From assembly GCA_025360945.1 (NCBI GenBank), contig JANYBE010000559.1, positions 1 through 10,483 of the forward strand: a DNA stretch of 10,483 nucleotides, given 5' to 3'. The translations under genes and the position numbers were made by a program. This DNA is from Rhizobacter sp. Its GTDB lineage: Bacteria > Pseudomonadota > Gammaproteobacteria > Burkholderiales > Burkholderiaceae_C. Below, in pieces: positions 1 through 6,889 of this stretch; position 1 is the first letter of the stretch; each line of letters starts with the position of its first letter. The notes below the pieces were generated by a model. It was not told where the DNA came from. It did no database searches and saw nothing but the letters and a program-made list of their open reading frames with translations.

Positions 1-43
1 CGGGAAGTGGAAGCTCGACTGAGCCCGCGTCGCCGGACCTGGA

Positions 44-493
44 CTACTTCAGCATCAGTTGACCGCGGATCTCGCCGCCCGGGTTTGCGGCGGTGTGCAC
101 GTTCGCGTACCACTTACCGGCCATCAGGTCGGCGGCCTGCGCAGTGGTCAGCGTGGCCTTGCCTTCGACCGGACTGATGGCACTAGTGAACGGCACGGCC
201 ACGCCGGCGTTTGCGCCCGGCATCGCCGGCCCGTGAAAGTGCGCCATCGTCGCCGGGCCAGTCAGCCCGATGAAGGTCATCTTCCAGGTCAGTTGGTTCG
301 AGGCCTTGTCGAGCGTGGCTTCGAGAGAACCGCTGCCCGACGTCGTGTTGGCAGGCACCTCGGCCGTACCGCTTAGCGTGGCGCTGAAGGTCGCGGTGTC
401 GGCTGCCATGGCCTTGAGCGGTGCAGTGGAGGTCCAGGCCAGGGCCGCAGCCAGCACCGAGTGGCGGAGCAGAGTCGCAGACTTGAAATTCAT
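44..493 (-). CDS. Secreted CHRD-domain protein
   Basis: This 149-residue protein begins with a signal peptide: a short basic start, a hydrophobic stretch at about residues 12-24, and a probable cleavage after Ala-Met-Ala near residue 30. It should therefore be exported to the periplasm or beyond. Residues 33-148 form one CHRD domain (named after chordin), recognised by HFHGPA at 85-90 and the closing segment NVHTAANPGGEIRGQL at 131-146, both typical of bacterial CHRD proteins. The length fits a single-domain family member. The biochemical role of bacterial CHRD proteins is unknown and I assign none. The ATG is supported by a strong Shine-Dalgarno (AAGGAGAG at 497-504, reverse strand) about 5 nt upstream. 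The gene is on the same strand as the tetronate operon but separated by about 112 nt, so I treat it as an independent, probably unrelated gene. The domain call is firm; the function is unknown. Confidence 0.9.
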   Translation of the reverse strand: MNFKSATLLRHSVLAAALAWTSTAPLKAMAADTATFSATLSGTAEVPANTTSGSGSLEATLDKASNQLTWKMTFIGLTGPATMAHFHGPAMPGANAGVAVPFTSAISPVEGKATLTTAQAADLMAGKWYANVHTAANPGGEIRGQLMLK

Positions 494-496
494 GAT

Positions 497-504
497 CTCT
501 CCTT
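497..504 (-). promoter_or_regulatory. Ribosome binding site of the CHRD gene
   Basis: On the minus strand this reads AAGGAGAG, with the AGGAG core 5 nt before the ATG at 493. It fixes the start of the CHRD gene and indicates translation independent of the upstream operon. The rest of the gap at 505-605 shows no gene, no convincing hairpin followed by a T-run, and no clear -35/-10 pair. Confidence 0.8.
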
Positions 505-605
505 GAGGGGTTTGCAGTACAGAATATCAAGCTTACGCCGCTCGCATCACGGGTGTGTGTCGGACGGTACGCCGCAACCGGGTCATCCGTCGGCTCGCGC
601 CTGGC

Positions 606-1358
606 TCAATACGTAGCGCGCCCGCCCGACAGATCGAACACGGCGCCGGTGCTGAACGAGCATTCCTCCGAGGCCAGCCACGCGATCATTGCCGCGGCCT
701 CGCTCACCTCCAGAAAGCGTGCCATCGGTATCTTGCTCAGCATGAACGCGATGTGCTCCTTCGTCATCGAATCGAAGATCGCCGTCTTGGCCGCGGCCGG
801 CGTGACCGCGTTGACGACAACTCCCCGAGTTGCCAGTTCCTTGGCGAGCGACTTGGTCAGCGCGATCAGCCCGGCCTTCGATGCGCTGTAGTGCGAGGCG
901 TTCGGATTGCCTTCCTTGCCGGCGACCGAGGCGATGTTGACGATGCGCCCATAACCCTGTTTCAGCATCTGCGGGACGACTGCGCGGCAGGTCAGGAACG
1001 GCCCGACCAAGTTGACCTCGATGACGCGCCGCCAGACCTCGGTATCGAGCTCCCAGGTCGGCGCGTTGCCGCCGGTGATGCCGGCGTTGTTAACGAGGAT
1101 GTCGATGCGGCCGTGAGCCTCGATCGCCTCCTGGGTCGCCGCCTCCACATCGGCCTGCACGCTGAGCTCGACGATGCTGGCGCTGACCGCGCCGAGCTCG
1201 GCCAGAGTAGTCTGCGCGTCGTTGAGCCGTGCTGCATCGATGTCCCACAGCACGACACTCGCACCCGAGGTCAGCATGCGTTCAGCCACGGCCAAGCCGA
1301 TGCCTTGTGCGCCGCCGGTGATCACGGCGACGCGGCCCTTGAGGTCGATCTGGTTCAT
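606..1358 (-). CDS. Short-chain dehydrogenase/reductase (SDR), probably a sugar or polyol dehydrogenase
   Basis: This 250-residue classical SDR has all family landmarks: the cofactor motif TGGAQGIG at 14-21, an Asp at 39 at the end of the second beta strand (which usually selects NAD(H) over NADP(H)), NNAG at 90-93, Asn116, and the catalytic set Ser144, Tyr157, Lys161. The C-terminus closes with a FDLSGG-type strand. I chose the ATG at 1358 because the first residues then match the usual SDR start and because its A is shared with the TGA of denD (TGATG), a one-base stop/start overlap. An upstream in-frame start at 1406 would extend back into denD and add residues unlike SDRs. It is the last gene of the tetronate operon. 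None of the five known pathway steps needs it, so it may oxidise a related polyol, aldose or tetronate stereoisomer. The substrate is unknown; automatic labels such as FabG would be unreliable. Confidence 0.9.
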   Translation of the reverse strand: MNQIDLKGRVAVITGGAQGIGLAVAERMLTSGASVVLWDIDAARLNDAQTTLAELGAVSASIVELSVQADVEAATQEAIEAHGRIDILVNNAGITGGNAPTWELDTEVWRRVIEVNLVGPFLTCRAVVPQMLKQGYGRIVNIASVAGKEGNPNASHYSASKAGLIALTKSLAKELATRGVVVNAVTPAAAKTAIFDSMTKEHIAFMLSKIPMARFLEVSEAAAMIAWLASEECSFSTGAVFDLSGGRATY

Positions 1359-2374
1359 CAGGACATGCCCTTCAGGGTCTGGTCGGCGTTGGGCGCCGCG
1401 GCGCAATCGTCGATGTACTGGCGGATTATCTCGGCGAAATTCGCGTGCGGCTTCAGGCCGAGTTTGGACGCGCGCAGCGCGCTCGCGCCGCCCGGCCAGT
1501 TGGCGACGATGCCTGCGATGCGCTCATCGCGCGCGAAGCGCACACGCTCGCGCACCTTGATACCGGCGACTTGGCCGAGCGCGTCCAGCATGTCGGCCAC
1601 GCGCACGTTCAGGGCAGGCAGGTTCAGCGCGGTGCGACCGACGAAGGCCTCGCGGCTTGCCTCGTAGACCGTGATCAGGCCGTCGACGGTGCGCGTCGGC
1701 GACGACACCGGATGCGAGACGTCGTCGGAGACGGGGCACATCGATACGGCGCCGGCGAGCGGTTCGCGGATGATGCCGCTGAAGAACGACGAGGCCGCAC
1801 CGTTGGGCCTGCCGGGCCGCACCGTCACCGTCATCAGCCGCGCGGCGCGGCCGTCGATGTAGCCCTTGCGCGTGTAGTCGGCGACCAAGTGTTCGCAGAC
1901 CAACTTGTGCATGCCGTACGAGGTCTGCGGCGCAGGCAGGGTGTCGTCGGCAACGATCGCCGGTAACGGCACCGCGGGGTCGGGCCCGAACACCGCGACA
2001 GAGCTGGAGAACACGACGCGCGCTGCCTGGCCGCCGGCATTCACGTTCGCGCGCAGCGCATCGAGCAGCGCGCGCGTGCTGTCGACGTTGGAGCGCAGGC
2101 CGAGATCGAAGTCGGCCTCGCATTCGCCCGAGACCGCCGAAGCGAGGTGGAATACGCCGTCGAACGGCTCCTCGCGTAACGCATCGGTATGTACCAGCAG
2201 CGGGCCGGTGCGCGCCGAGACGCGCGTGTCGGAGAGCAGGTCGGGCGGCGGCGGCGCGATATCGGTCAGCACCATGTGCGTGATCTCGCGCCCGTTCAGG
2301 TGGCCGCGTGCGAGCAGCGTGCGCGCCAGGCGCGCGCCGAGAAAGCCGGCGCCGCCGGTGATCAGCAGTTTCAT
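1358..2374 (-). CDS. denD: D-erythronate dehydrogenase, NAD-dependent epimerase/dehydratase fold
   Basis: This 338-residue cytoplasmic protein of the extended SDR (NAD-dependent epimerase/dehydratase) superfamily starts with the Rossmann motif GGAGFLG at 7-13. The Ser cluster of SSSVAVFG lies at 123-130 and the catalytic pair Tyr153/Lys157 sits in SYGMHK. The middle section with VRPGRPNGAASSFFSGIIREP (from about 186) is the substrate-side segment typical of the DenD group. DenD oxidises D-erythronate at C2 to the 2-oxo acid with NAD+. The start at 2374 is fixed by its ATGA overlap of 4 nt with the end of otnI; longer upstream readings run through otnI in the wrong frame. Its stop overlaps the SDR start by one base. 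Neighbouring otnI, otnK and otnC supply the downstream steps and are the strongest argument for D-erythronate rather than a nucleotide sugar as substrate. An otherwise related sugar-acid dehydrogenase cannot be excluded. Confidence 0.87.
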   Translation of the reverse strand: MKLLITGGAGFLGARLARTLLARGHLNGREITHMVLTDIAPPPPDLLSDTRVSARTGPLLVHTDALREEPFDGVFHLASAVSGECEADFDLGLRSNVDSTRALLDALRANVNAGGQAARVVFSSSVAVFGPDPAVPLPAIVADDTLPAPQTSYGMHKLVCEHLVADYTRKGYIDGRAARLMTVTVRPGRPNGAASSFFSGIIREPLAGAVSMCPVSDDVSHPVSSPTRTVDGLITVYEASREAFVGRTALNLPALNVRVADMLDALGQVAGIKVRERVRFARDERIAGIVANWPGGASALRASKLGLKPHANFAEIIRQYIDDCAAAPNADQTLKGMS

Positions 2375-3174
2375 GATGGTCCTCTTGGTGTTTTCGCTGC
2401 GCGCAGCCAGCCCAGGCCCGCCGAGGTGCCGGCAAGCGGGCGGTACTCGCAGCCGACGTGGCCGATCCAGCCGAGGGCGTCGATGAGCTCGAACAGATAC
2501 GGGTGATGCAGCTCGCCGATGTCGGGTTCGTGCCGTTGCGGCACACCGGCTATTTGGATGTGGCCGATGTGTCCAGTAGGCAGGTACTTGCGCAGCTTCA
2601 TCGCGACGTCGCCCTCGACGATCTGGCAGTGGTACAGGTCCATTTGCACGCGCAGGTTGGGGGCGTTCACGTCGGCGATGATCTCGTGCGCGTCGTCCTG
2701 CCGGTTCAACAGATAGCCGGGGATGTCGCGCCGGTTGATCGGCTCGATGAGCAACTCGATGCCGCATGACGCCGCCTCGCGCGCGGCCCAGGCAAGGTTG
2801 TCGACGAAGGTGGCGCGCATCGTCGCGCGCTCGACGCCGGTCGGCATCACGCCGGCCATCACATGCAGGCGCGGGCAGTTCAGCGCGAGTGCGTAGGGCA
2901 CCGCCTGCTCGAGAAACGCGCGGCGAAACTCGGCACGCCGTTCGGCAAGCGCCGCGATGCCGCGCTCGCCGGCTGCCGCGTCGCCGGGCGGCGCATTGAA
3001 CAGCACCGGCGTCAGGCCGTGCGTGCCCAGGCGGCTCGCGATCTCGGCCGCCGGGTGTTCGTAGGGAAAGGCGAATTCGACGGCGGCGAACCCATCGTTG
3101 GCCGCCGCCTTGAAGCGGTCGAGGAACGCGTGCTCGGTGTACATCATCGACAGGTTCGCGGCAAACAGTGGCAT
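2371..3174 (-). CDS. otnI: 2-oxo-tetronate isomerase (hydroxypyruvate isomerase family)
   Basis: This 267-residue cytoplasmic TIM-barrel protein belongs to the xylose-isomerase-like/hydroxypyruvate isomerase (Hyi) family and has the usual length. Visible family features are LFNAPPGDAAAGERG at 58-72, the acidic metal/catalytic residues Glu144 (in IEPINRRD) and Glu243 (in GCEYRP), Asp179 in MDLYHCQ, and His205/Gln207 in GHIQIAGVPQRHEP. By comparison with E. coli Hyi, the two Glu residues are the probable catalytic acid/base pair. In the tetronate route OtnI interconverts 2-oxo- and 3-oxo-tetronate before phosphorylation. I prefer the ATG at 3174, which gives the typical N-terminus (MPLFAANLS) 8 nt after the otnC stop; an ATG at 3189 would add five residues and overlap otnC. 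The gene ends in a 4-nt ATGA overlap with denD. Bona fide hydroxypyruvate isomerase activity is possible, but the neighbours favour OtnI. Confidence 0.88.
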   Translation of the reverse strand: MPLFAANLSMMYTEHAFLDRFKAAANDGFAAVEFAFPYEHPAAEIASRLGTHGLTPVLFNAPPGDAAAGERGIAALAERRAEFRRAFLEQAVPYALALNCPRLHVMAGVMPTGVERATMRATFVDNLAWAAREAASCGIELLIEPINRRDIPGYLLNRQDDAHEIIADVNAPNLRVQMDLYHCQIVEGDVAMKLRKYLPTGHIGHIQIAGVPQRHEPDIGELHHPYLFELIDALGWIGHVGCEYRPLAGTSAGLGWLRAAKTPRGPS

Positions 3175-3182
3175 GGGCTCTA

Positions 3183-3848
3183 TCACCATCTCGCGCCGAA
3201 GGCGCTGCGGAGTTCGTCGATCCGGGCGTCGGTGAGCGGCTCCGGCTTGGGCTCGGTCATCCGCCATAGCCGCGCTGTTTCCTCCAGCTCCTCGAGAACG
3301 GCCATCGCGGCGGCCGGCGACTCGTGCCAGACGTTCGGACCGAGGCGGTCCAGCATCACCGCGCGGATCGGTGCGCCGCGCGTGCGTGCGGCCTCGATCG
3401 CAGCGGTCACCAGTGTGGCCACTGCCGGATCGCCAGGCCGATGGTAGGGGATCAGCGGTACGCGACCGACCTTCATCACGAAGTACGGCGTGATCGGCGG
3501 CAGGACGGCCTCGGCGCTGGCGACGCCAGCAAGCGAGAGTGCGACGAGCTCGGTGCTGTGGGTGTGCAGCACGCATTGCGCATCGGGTTCGGCGGCGTAA
3601 ATGGCGCGATGCAATGCCAGCGTCTTGCTGGCGCGTGCGCCGCCGAGAGACTGGCCCCGCGCATCGGTGTGCGCGAGCTGATCGGGTTGCAGGAACCCCA
3701 GGCACGCGTCGGTCGGCGTGATCAGGAATCCGGCGCCATTGGGCAACCGCACACTGATGTTGCCCGCGCTCGCGTGCACGTGACCGCGTTCGAACAGCGA
3801 GCGGCCAACGCGGCAGATCTCGTGTCGCTGGGTGTCGAATGCCCTCAT
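3183..3848 (-). CDS. otnC: 3-oxo-tetronate 4-phosphate decarboxylase-like protein (class II aldolase/adducin fold), with atypical active site
   Basis: This 221-residue cytoplasmic protein has the class II aldolase/adducin fold. Seen in order are GNISVRL at 29-35, ITPTDACLG at 43-51, the zinc-binding pair His95/His97 in HTHSTE, PYFVMKVGRVPLIPYHRPGD at 121-140, and LEELEETARLW at 185-195, the last two resembling the OtnC subgroup. OtnC decarboxylates 3-oxo-tetronate 4-phosphate, yielding dihydroxyacetone phosphate and CO2. Two usual active-site positions are changed: the third zinc ligand, normally His in an NHG motif, is Leu169 (in DRLGP), and the acidic residue that usually follows S-K before the LHxAIY segment is Thr76. 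The protein may be a divergent but active clade, altered in function, or impaired. The start at 3848 overlaps the otnK stop by 4 nt (ATGA). The position between otnK and otnI supports the pathway role; the residue changes lower certainty on activity. Confidence 0.82.
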   Translation of the reverse strand: MRAFDTQRHEICRVGRSLFERGHVHASAGNISVRLPNGAGFLITPTDACLGFLQPDQLAHTDARGQSLGGARASKTLALHRAIYAAEPDAQCVLHTHSTELVALSLAGVASAEAVLPPITPYFVMKVGRVPLIPYHRPGDPAVATLVTAAIEAARTRGAPIRAVMLDRLGPNVWHESPAAAMAVLEELEETARLWRMTEPKPEPLTDARIDELRSAFGARW

Positions 3849-5113
3849 GTGCTTGCGTGAAGCGCTTCAATAAAGAAGTCAGGTCCGCCAAAGTTGCCCG
3901 ACTTCAAAGCCAGATGCAAGCGTTCGCCGGCGAAGCTGTTGTCTGCCTGCGTCCACGGCACGCCCGGGCATATCAGTGCGCCGATGCGCAGTTGCGTGAC
4001 GCCCAGGGCCTGCACCGCGGCGCCGGAGGTCTCCCCGCCAGCGATGAGGAGCCGGCGCACACCGTGGGCGACCAGTCCGCGGGCGATCTGTGCCAGGCAG
4101 GCTTCGACCAAGGCCCCGGCATGCATCGCGCCGAGTTCCGACTGGACGGCCTGCAGCTCCTGCGCCGCGGCGGTGGCATACACCAGCACCGCCTCGCCGG
4201 GCGTTTGTGAGCGCGCCCAAGCGATTGCGCCCTCGGCGACGGGCTCGCCACGTGCGAGCGCGCGCGGGTCTATGGCAATGGCCGGTCTACAGGCTTCGCG
4301 CCAACGCTGCACCTGTGCGTTGGTCGCAAGCGAGCACGAGCCGGACAGTACGGCGCTGCCCCCACGCACCGGGTCGAGTTCGCCCGCGTGCACGTTGGGG
4401 GTCAACCAGCCGCGCTCGGCGTAGATCGCCGGCAGGCCCAGTGCGAGGCCCGAGCCGGCCGTCAGCAAGGGCAGGTCGGCACAGGCCGCGCTCAGTGTGC
4501 GCAGATCGTCATTGGTGGTCGCATCGGCGATTGCGATGGCGACGCTTTCGCGCCGCAGCGCCGTCATGCGAGTGCGCACCGCGTCGGCTCCTTGCGCGAT
4601 CGTGTCGAAGCGCAGAAGCCCGACGCGTCGCGCGGTCTGCGCCTGCAGCACGCGCACCAAGTCCGCGTCGAGCATCGGCGTGAGCGGGTGATGGCGCATG
4701 CCGGAATCGCTGAGCAGCTCGTCGCCGACGAACAGGTGGCCGCGGAAAATCGTGCGGCCGTTCTCGGGGAAGGCCGGGCACGCGATCGTGAACTCGGTGC
4801 CGAGCGCGTCCATCAGCGCGTCGGTCACCGGGCCGATGTTGCCCGCGGGGGTCGAGTCGAAGGTCGAGCAGTACTTGAAGTAGCACTGGCGCATGCCGGC
4901 CGCTTGCAGCCAGCGCAGCGCGGCGAGCGATTCGGCCACGGCGTCGACGGCCGGCACGGTGCGCGTCTTCAGCGCGACGACGATCGCATCGGCGTCCGGC
5001 GCAGGCCCGGCGGGCACGCCGATCACTTGCACCGTGCGCATGCCTGCGCGCACCAGCATGCTCGCCACGTCGGTGGCGCCGGTGAAGTCGTCCGCGATGA
5101 TGCCCAGGATCAC
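3845..5113 (-). CDS. otnK: 3-oxo-tetronate kinase (DUF1537 family)
   Basis: This 422-residue cytoplasmic kinase belongs to the DUF1537 family, now known as four-carbon acid sugar kinases. The N-terminal substrate domain shows ADDFTGATD at 7-15 and KYCSTFDSTPAGNIG at 80-94. The C-terminal nucleotide-binding domain shows GSGLALG at 220-226, AGGETSGA at 358-365 and the closing KSGNFGGPDFF at 404-414. OtnK uses ATP to phosphorylate the C4 hydroxyl of 3-oxo-tetronate. I chose a GTG start at 5113: it gives the canonical N-terminus (ILGIIADDF) and overlaps the ltnD stop by 4 nt (GTGA). Longer in-frame readings extend into ltnD and give low-complexity Arg-rich sequence. The otnC neighbour and the absence of a pdxA2-like gene fit OtnK better than the D-threonate kinase DtnK, whose product is processed by PdxA2. 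Full length, no defect seen. Confidence 0.93.
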   Translation of the reverse strand: MILGIIADDFTGATDVASMLVRAGMRTVQVIGVPAGPAPDADAIVVALKTRTVPAVDAVAESLAALRWLQAAGMRQCYFKYCSTFDSTPAGNIGPVTDALMDALGTEFTIACPAFPENGRTIFRGHLFVGDELLSDSGMRHHPLTPMLDADLVRVLQAQTARRVGLLRFDTIAQGADAVRTRMTALRRESVAIAIADATTNDDLRTLSAACADLPLLTAGSGLALGLPAIYAERGWLTPNVHAGELDPVRGGSAVLSGSCSLATNAQVQRWREACRPAIAIDPRALARGEPVAEGAIAWARSQTPGEAVLVYATAAAQELQAVQSELGAMHAGALVEACLAQIARGLVAHGVRRLLIAGGETSGAAVQALGVTQLRIGALICPGVPWTQADNSFAGERLHLALKSGNFGGPDFFIEALHAST

Positions 5114-6036
5114 GGCTTGTTCACCCCCTTCGGCAGCTCGATCCGCGCGAGTTCGGCGTAGAACTTGATCACCGCCGAGTCGTCCTCCGCTCCGTGCCCG
5201 GCGGCGGCGGTAGCGAGGTAGAGCTGATGCGCTGCTGCCGCGAGCGGCAGCGGGAACGAAAGCTTGCGCGCCGCGTCGAGCACGATGCCCAGGTCCTTCA
5301 CGAAGATGTTGACGGCCGACAGCGGCGTGTAGTCGCCTTCGAGGATGTGCGGCACGCGGTTCTGGAACATCCAGCTCATGCCGGCCGAGTTGCAGATCAC
5401 CTCGTACAGCGCGCGCGGGTCGGCGCCGGCGCGCATGCCCAACGCCATCGCCTCGCAGGCGGTGGCGATGTGCACGCCGGCGAGGTGCTGGTTCACCATC
5501 TTCACGGTCGAGCCGATGCCCGGCCGGTCGCCGAGTCGGTAGACCTTGCCTGCGATCGCATCGAGCAGTGCGCCGGCGGCGTCGAAGGCTTGGGGCGCAC
5601 CCGAGGCCATCACCGTCATCTGTCCGCTGGCGGCCTTCGCGGCGCCGCCCGATACCGGCGCGTCGATCAGCCACAGGTCGCGCTGCGCAAGCCGCTGCTG
5701 CCACAGCGGCGGGAGGCTGGGGTCGACGGTGGCCGAGCAGATCGCGACCGAGCCCGGCCTGAGGGTGCTGGCCAGGCCGTCGGCACCGAACAGCACCTCC
5801 TCGGTCTGGGTGGCGTTGACGACCAGCACGACGACGGCATCGCATTGCGCGCCCAGCTCGGCCAGCGACTCGGCGGTGCGCCCACCCTCGGCCCTGAAGC
5901 GCTCGCGGGCTTCGGCGCGCGTGTCGAGTCCGATCGTGGCCACGCCCTTGCGCAGCGCCGACACGGCGGCGCCCAAGCCCATCGAGCCGAGGCCCACGAC
6001 GCCGAGAACCTTGTTGCTGGGTGCGTCGGGTGTCAC
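5110..6036 (-). CDS. ltnD: L-threonate dehydrogenase (3-hydroxyisobutyrate dehydrogenase family)
   Basis: This 308-residue cytoplasmic beta-hydroxyacid dehydrogenase has the NAD(P) Rossmann motif GLGSMG at 15-20, an Asp at 38 that suggests NAD preference, the substrate motif DAPVSGG at 125-131, the catalytic Lys179 with Asn182 (in KMVNQ), and a C-terminal all-helical domain with VKDLG at 246-250. LtnD oxidises L-threonate at C2 to the 2-oxo-tetronate that OtnI uses. The start is a GTG at 6036, overlapping the gntR stop by 4 nt (GTGA). A downstream start at the Val before LGVVGLG would remove nine residues and break the overlap, so I keep the longer form. Relatives act on 3-hydroxyisobutyrate, tartronate semialdehyde or D-threonate; the adjoining otnK/otnC/otnI genes make L-threonate the best call, while the exact stereochemistry is inference. 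Confidence 0.88.
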   Translation of the reverse strand: MTPDAPSNKVLGVVGLGSMGLGAAVSALRKGVATIGLDTRAEARERFRAEGGRTAESLAELGAQCDAVVVLVVNATQTEEVLFGADGLASTLRPGSVAICSATVDPSLPPLWQQRLAQRDLWLIDAPVSGGAAKAASGQMTVMASGAPQAFDAAGALLDAIAGKVYRLGDRPGIGSTVKMVNQHLAGVHIATACEAMALGMRAGADPRALYEVICNSAGMSWMFQNRVPHILEGDYTPLSAVNIFVKDLGIVLDAARKLSFPLPLAAAAHQLYLATAAAGHGAEDDSAVIKFYAELARIELPKGVNKP

Positions 6037-6821
6037 TTGTGGCTCCGGTTGTTTCTGGACTTCGCGATGACGCCGCCGTCGATCAGCCGCCGCTCGCTGT
6101 GCAGCAGGTGCTCGCGCGCTCGACGGCGTGCGAGCGCCGGGTCGCGCACGGCGATCGCGTCGACGATGGCGCGGTGCTCGTGCCGAACCGCCTCCATGAA
6201 ATCGAGCCGCCGCGCCTCGTTGCCGCGCGTGATGCGCATGCCCTCGCGCAGGTACTGCTCCAGAAAGCCGAGCAGCAACGTGAACTGCGGGTTGCCTGTG
6301 GCTTCGCCGATGGCGCGGTGAAACGCCAGATCCTCGGCGACCCCATCGCGGCCGGCCGCCGCGGCCACGTCGATCGCTTTCAGCGCGCGGCGCATCGCCG
6401 CGATCTGCGCACGCGTCGCGCGGTCGGCCGCCAGCGCTGCCATTTCAGCTTCGATCACCCGCCGCAGCTCGACCACATGCACGACCGCCTGGACCGAGTC
6501 GAGCACGGCAGGATCGAACGCCAGCGGGCGGTTCAGCGGTGTCGGCGCGACGAACACGCCGGAACCCTGGCGCGAAACCACGAGCTGGCGCGACTTGAGC
6601 TGGTGCATCGCCTCGCGCACGACGGTGCGCGACACGCCGTGCACTGCGGCGAGCTGCGCTTCGGTCGGCAACCGCTCGCCCGGCCCGGGCGTGCCCGACT
6701 CGATCTGGTCGCCGAGCAGCACGGCGAGCCGGTCGGACAGACGTTGCGGCATCAAGCGGGGCGGGACGGCGGGCGAGACGCTGGTCAGGGCGACCCGCGC
6801 TGCGGTAGGTAGATGAAGCAT
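6033..6821 (-). CDS. GntR-family regulator, FadR subfamily (FCD ligand domain)
   Basis: With the ATG at 6821 this is a 262-residue transcription factor. A winged helix-turn-helix spans about 25-92, with LPTEAQLAAVHGVSRTVVRE at 51-70 and the wing RQGSGVFV at 84-91. A helical FCD domain spans about 118-247. Residues Asp164, His168, His216 and His238 match the usual metal/carboxylate-binding set, in keeping with an acid effector. It very probably controls this operon and perhaps the divergent transporter, with a tetronate or pathway intermediate as inducer (inference). It is the first cistron and overlaps ltnD by 4 nt, so regulator and enzymes share a transcript, suggesting autoregulation. The start is uncertain: TTG at 6842, ATG at 6821 or ATG at 6752, the last just before the first helix. 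None has a good Shine-Dalgarno. The family call is firm. Confidence 0.9.
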   Translation of the reverse strand: MLHLPTAARVALTSVSPAVPPRLMPQRLSDRLAVLLGDQIESGTPGPGERLPTEAQLAAVHGVSRTVVREAMHQLKSRQLVVSRQGSGVFVAPTPLNRPLAFDPAVLDSVQAVVHVVELRRVIEAEMAALAADRATRAQIAAMRRALKAIDVAAAAGRDGVAEDLAFHRAIGEATGNPQFTLLLGFLEQYLREGMRITRGNEARRLDFMEAVRHEHRAIVDAIAVRDPALARRRAREHLLHSERRLIDGGVIAKSRNNRSHK

Positions 6822-6833
6822 GGTTATCAGGTC

Positions 6834-6863
6834 ATCATACAAATTCGTGAGAATGCCCGTCTA
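6834..6863 (-). promoter_or_regulatory. Candidate promoter of the gntR-tetronate operon
   Basis: On the minus strand, TAGACG (6858-6863; 4 of 6 matches to the sigma-70 -35 box) and TATGAT (6834-6839; 5 of 6 matches to the -10 box) are separated by 18 bp. Transcription would begin near 6827, only a few bases before the ATG at 6821, so either the regulator is read from an almost leaderless mRNA or the ATG at 6752 is used. The A+T-rich stretch around TTGTATGATGACCTGATAAC could also hold the regulator's operator, but I do not see a clean palindrome there. This is a pattern match only. Confidence 0.35.
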
Positions 6864-6889
6864 ACGGTTTGCCCTGATGGCGGATGCTG

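Noticed and set aside
505..605. Possible transcription terminator between the SDR and CHRD genes
   Set aside because: Only short, imperfect pairings (CGGT/ACCG with mismatches) are visible and no T-run follows on the minus strand.
555..1667. Long plus-strand open reading frame opposite the SDR and denD genes
   Set aside because: It is Arg/Ala/Gly-rich without any recognisable domain and lies antisense to two genes with complete family motifs. High G+C removes stop codons from the opposite strand.
2371..3891. 506-residue extended version of OtnI starting in otnK
   Set aside because: The region upstream of residue MPLFAANLS is out-of-frame otnC sequence. The ATG at 3174 gives the family-normal length of 267 residues.
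3845..5845. Extended 666-residue version of OtnK starting inside ltnD
   Set aside because: The added N-terminal part is Arg-rich out-of-frame ltnD sequence. The GTG at 5113 gives the normal DUF1537 N-terminus and a GTGA overlap.
5194..6321. 375-codon plus-strand open frame opposite ltnD and gntR
   Set aside because: It is antisense to two genes with intact catalytic or DNA-binding motifs and has Arg/His-rich shadow composition.
6843..6854. Small inverted repeat ATTC-GTGA-GAAT in the divergent region
   Set aside because: Four-base arms are expected by chance at this length, and the flanking bases do not extend the symmetry.
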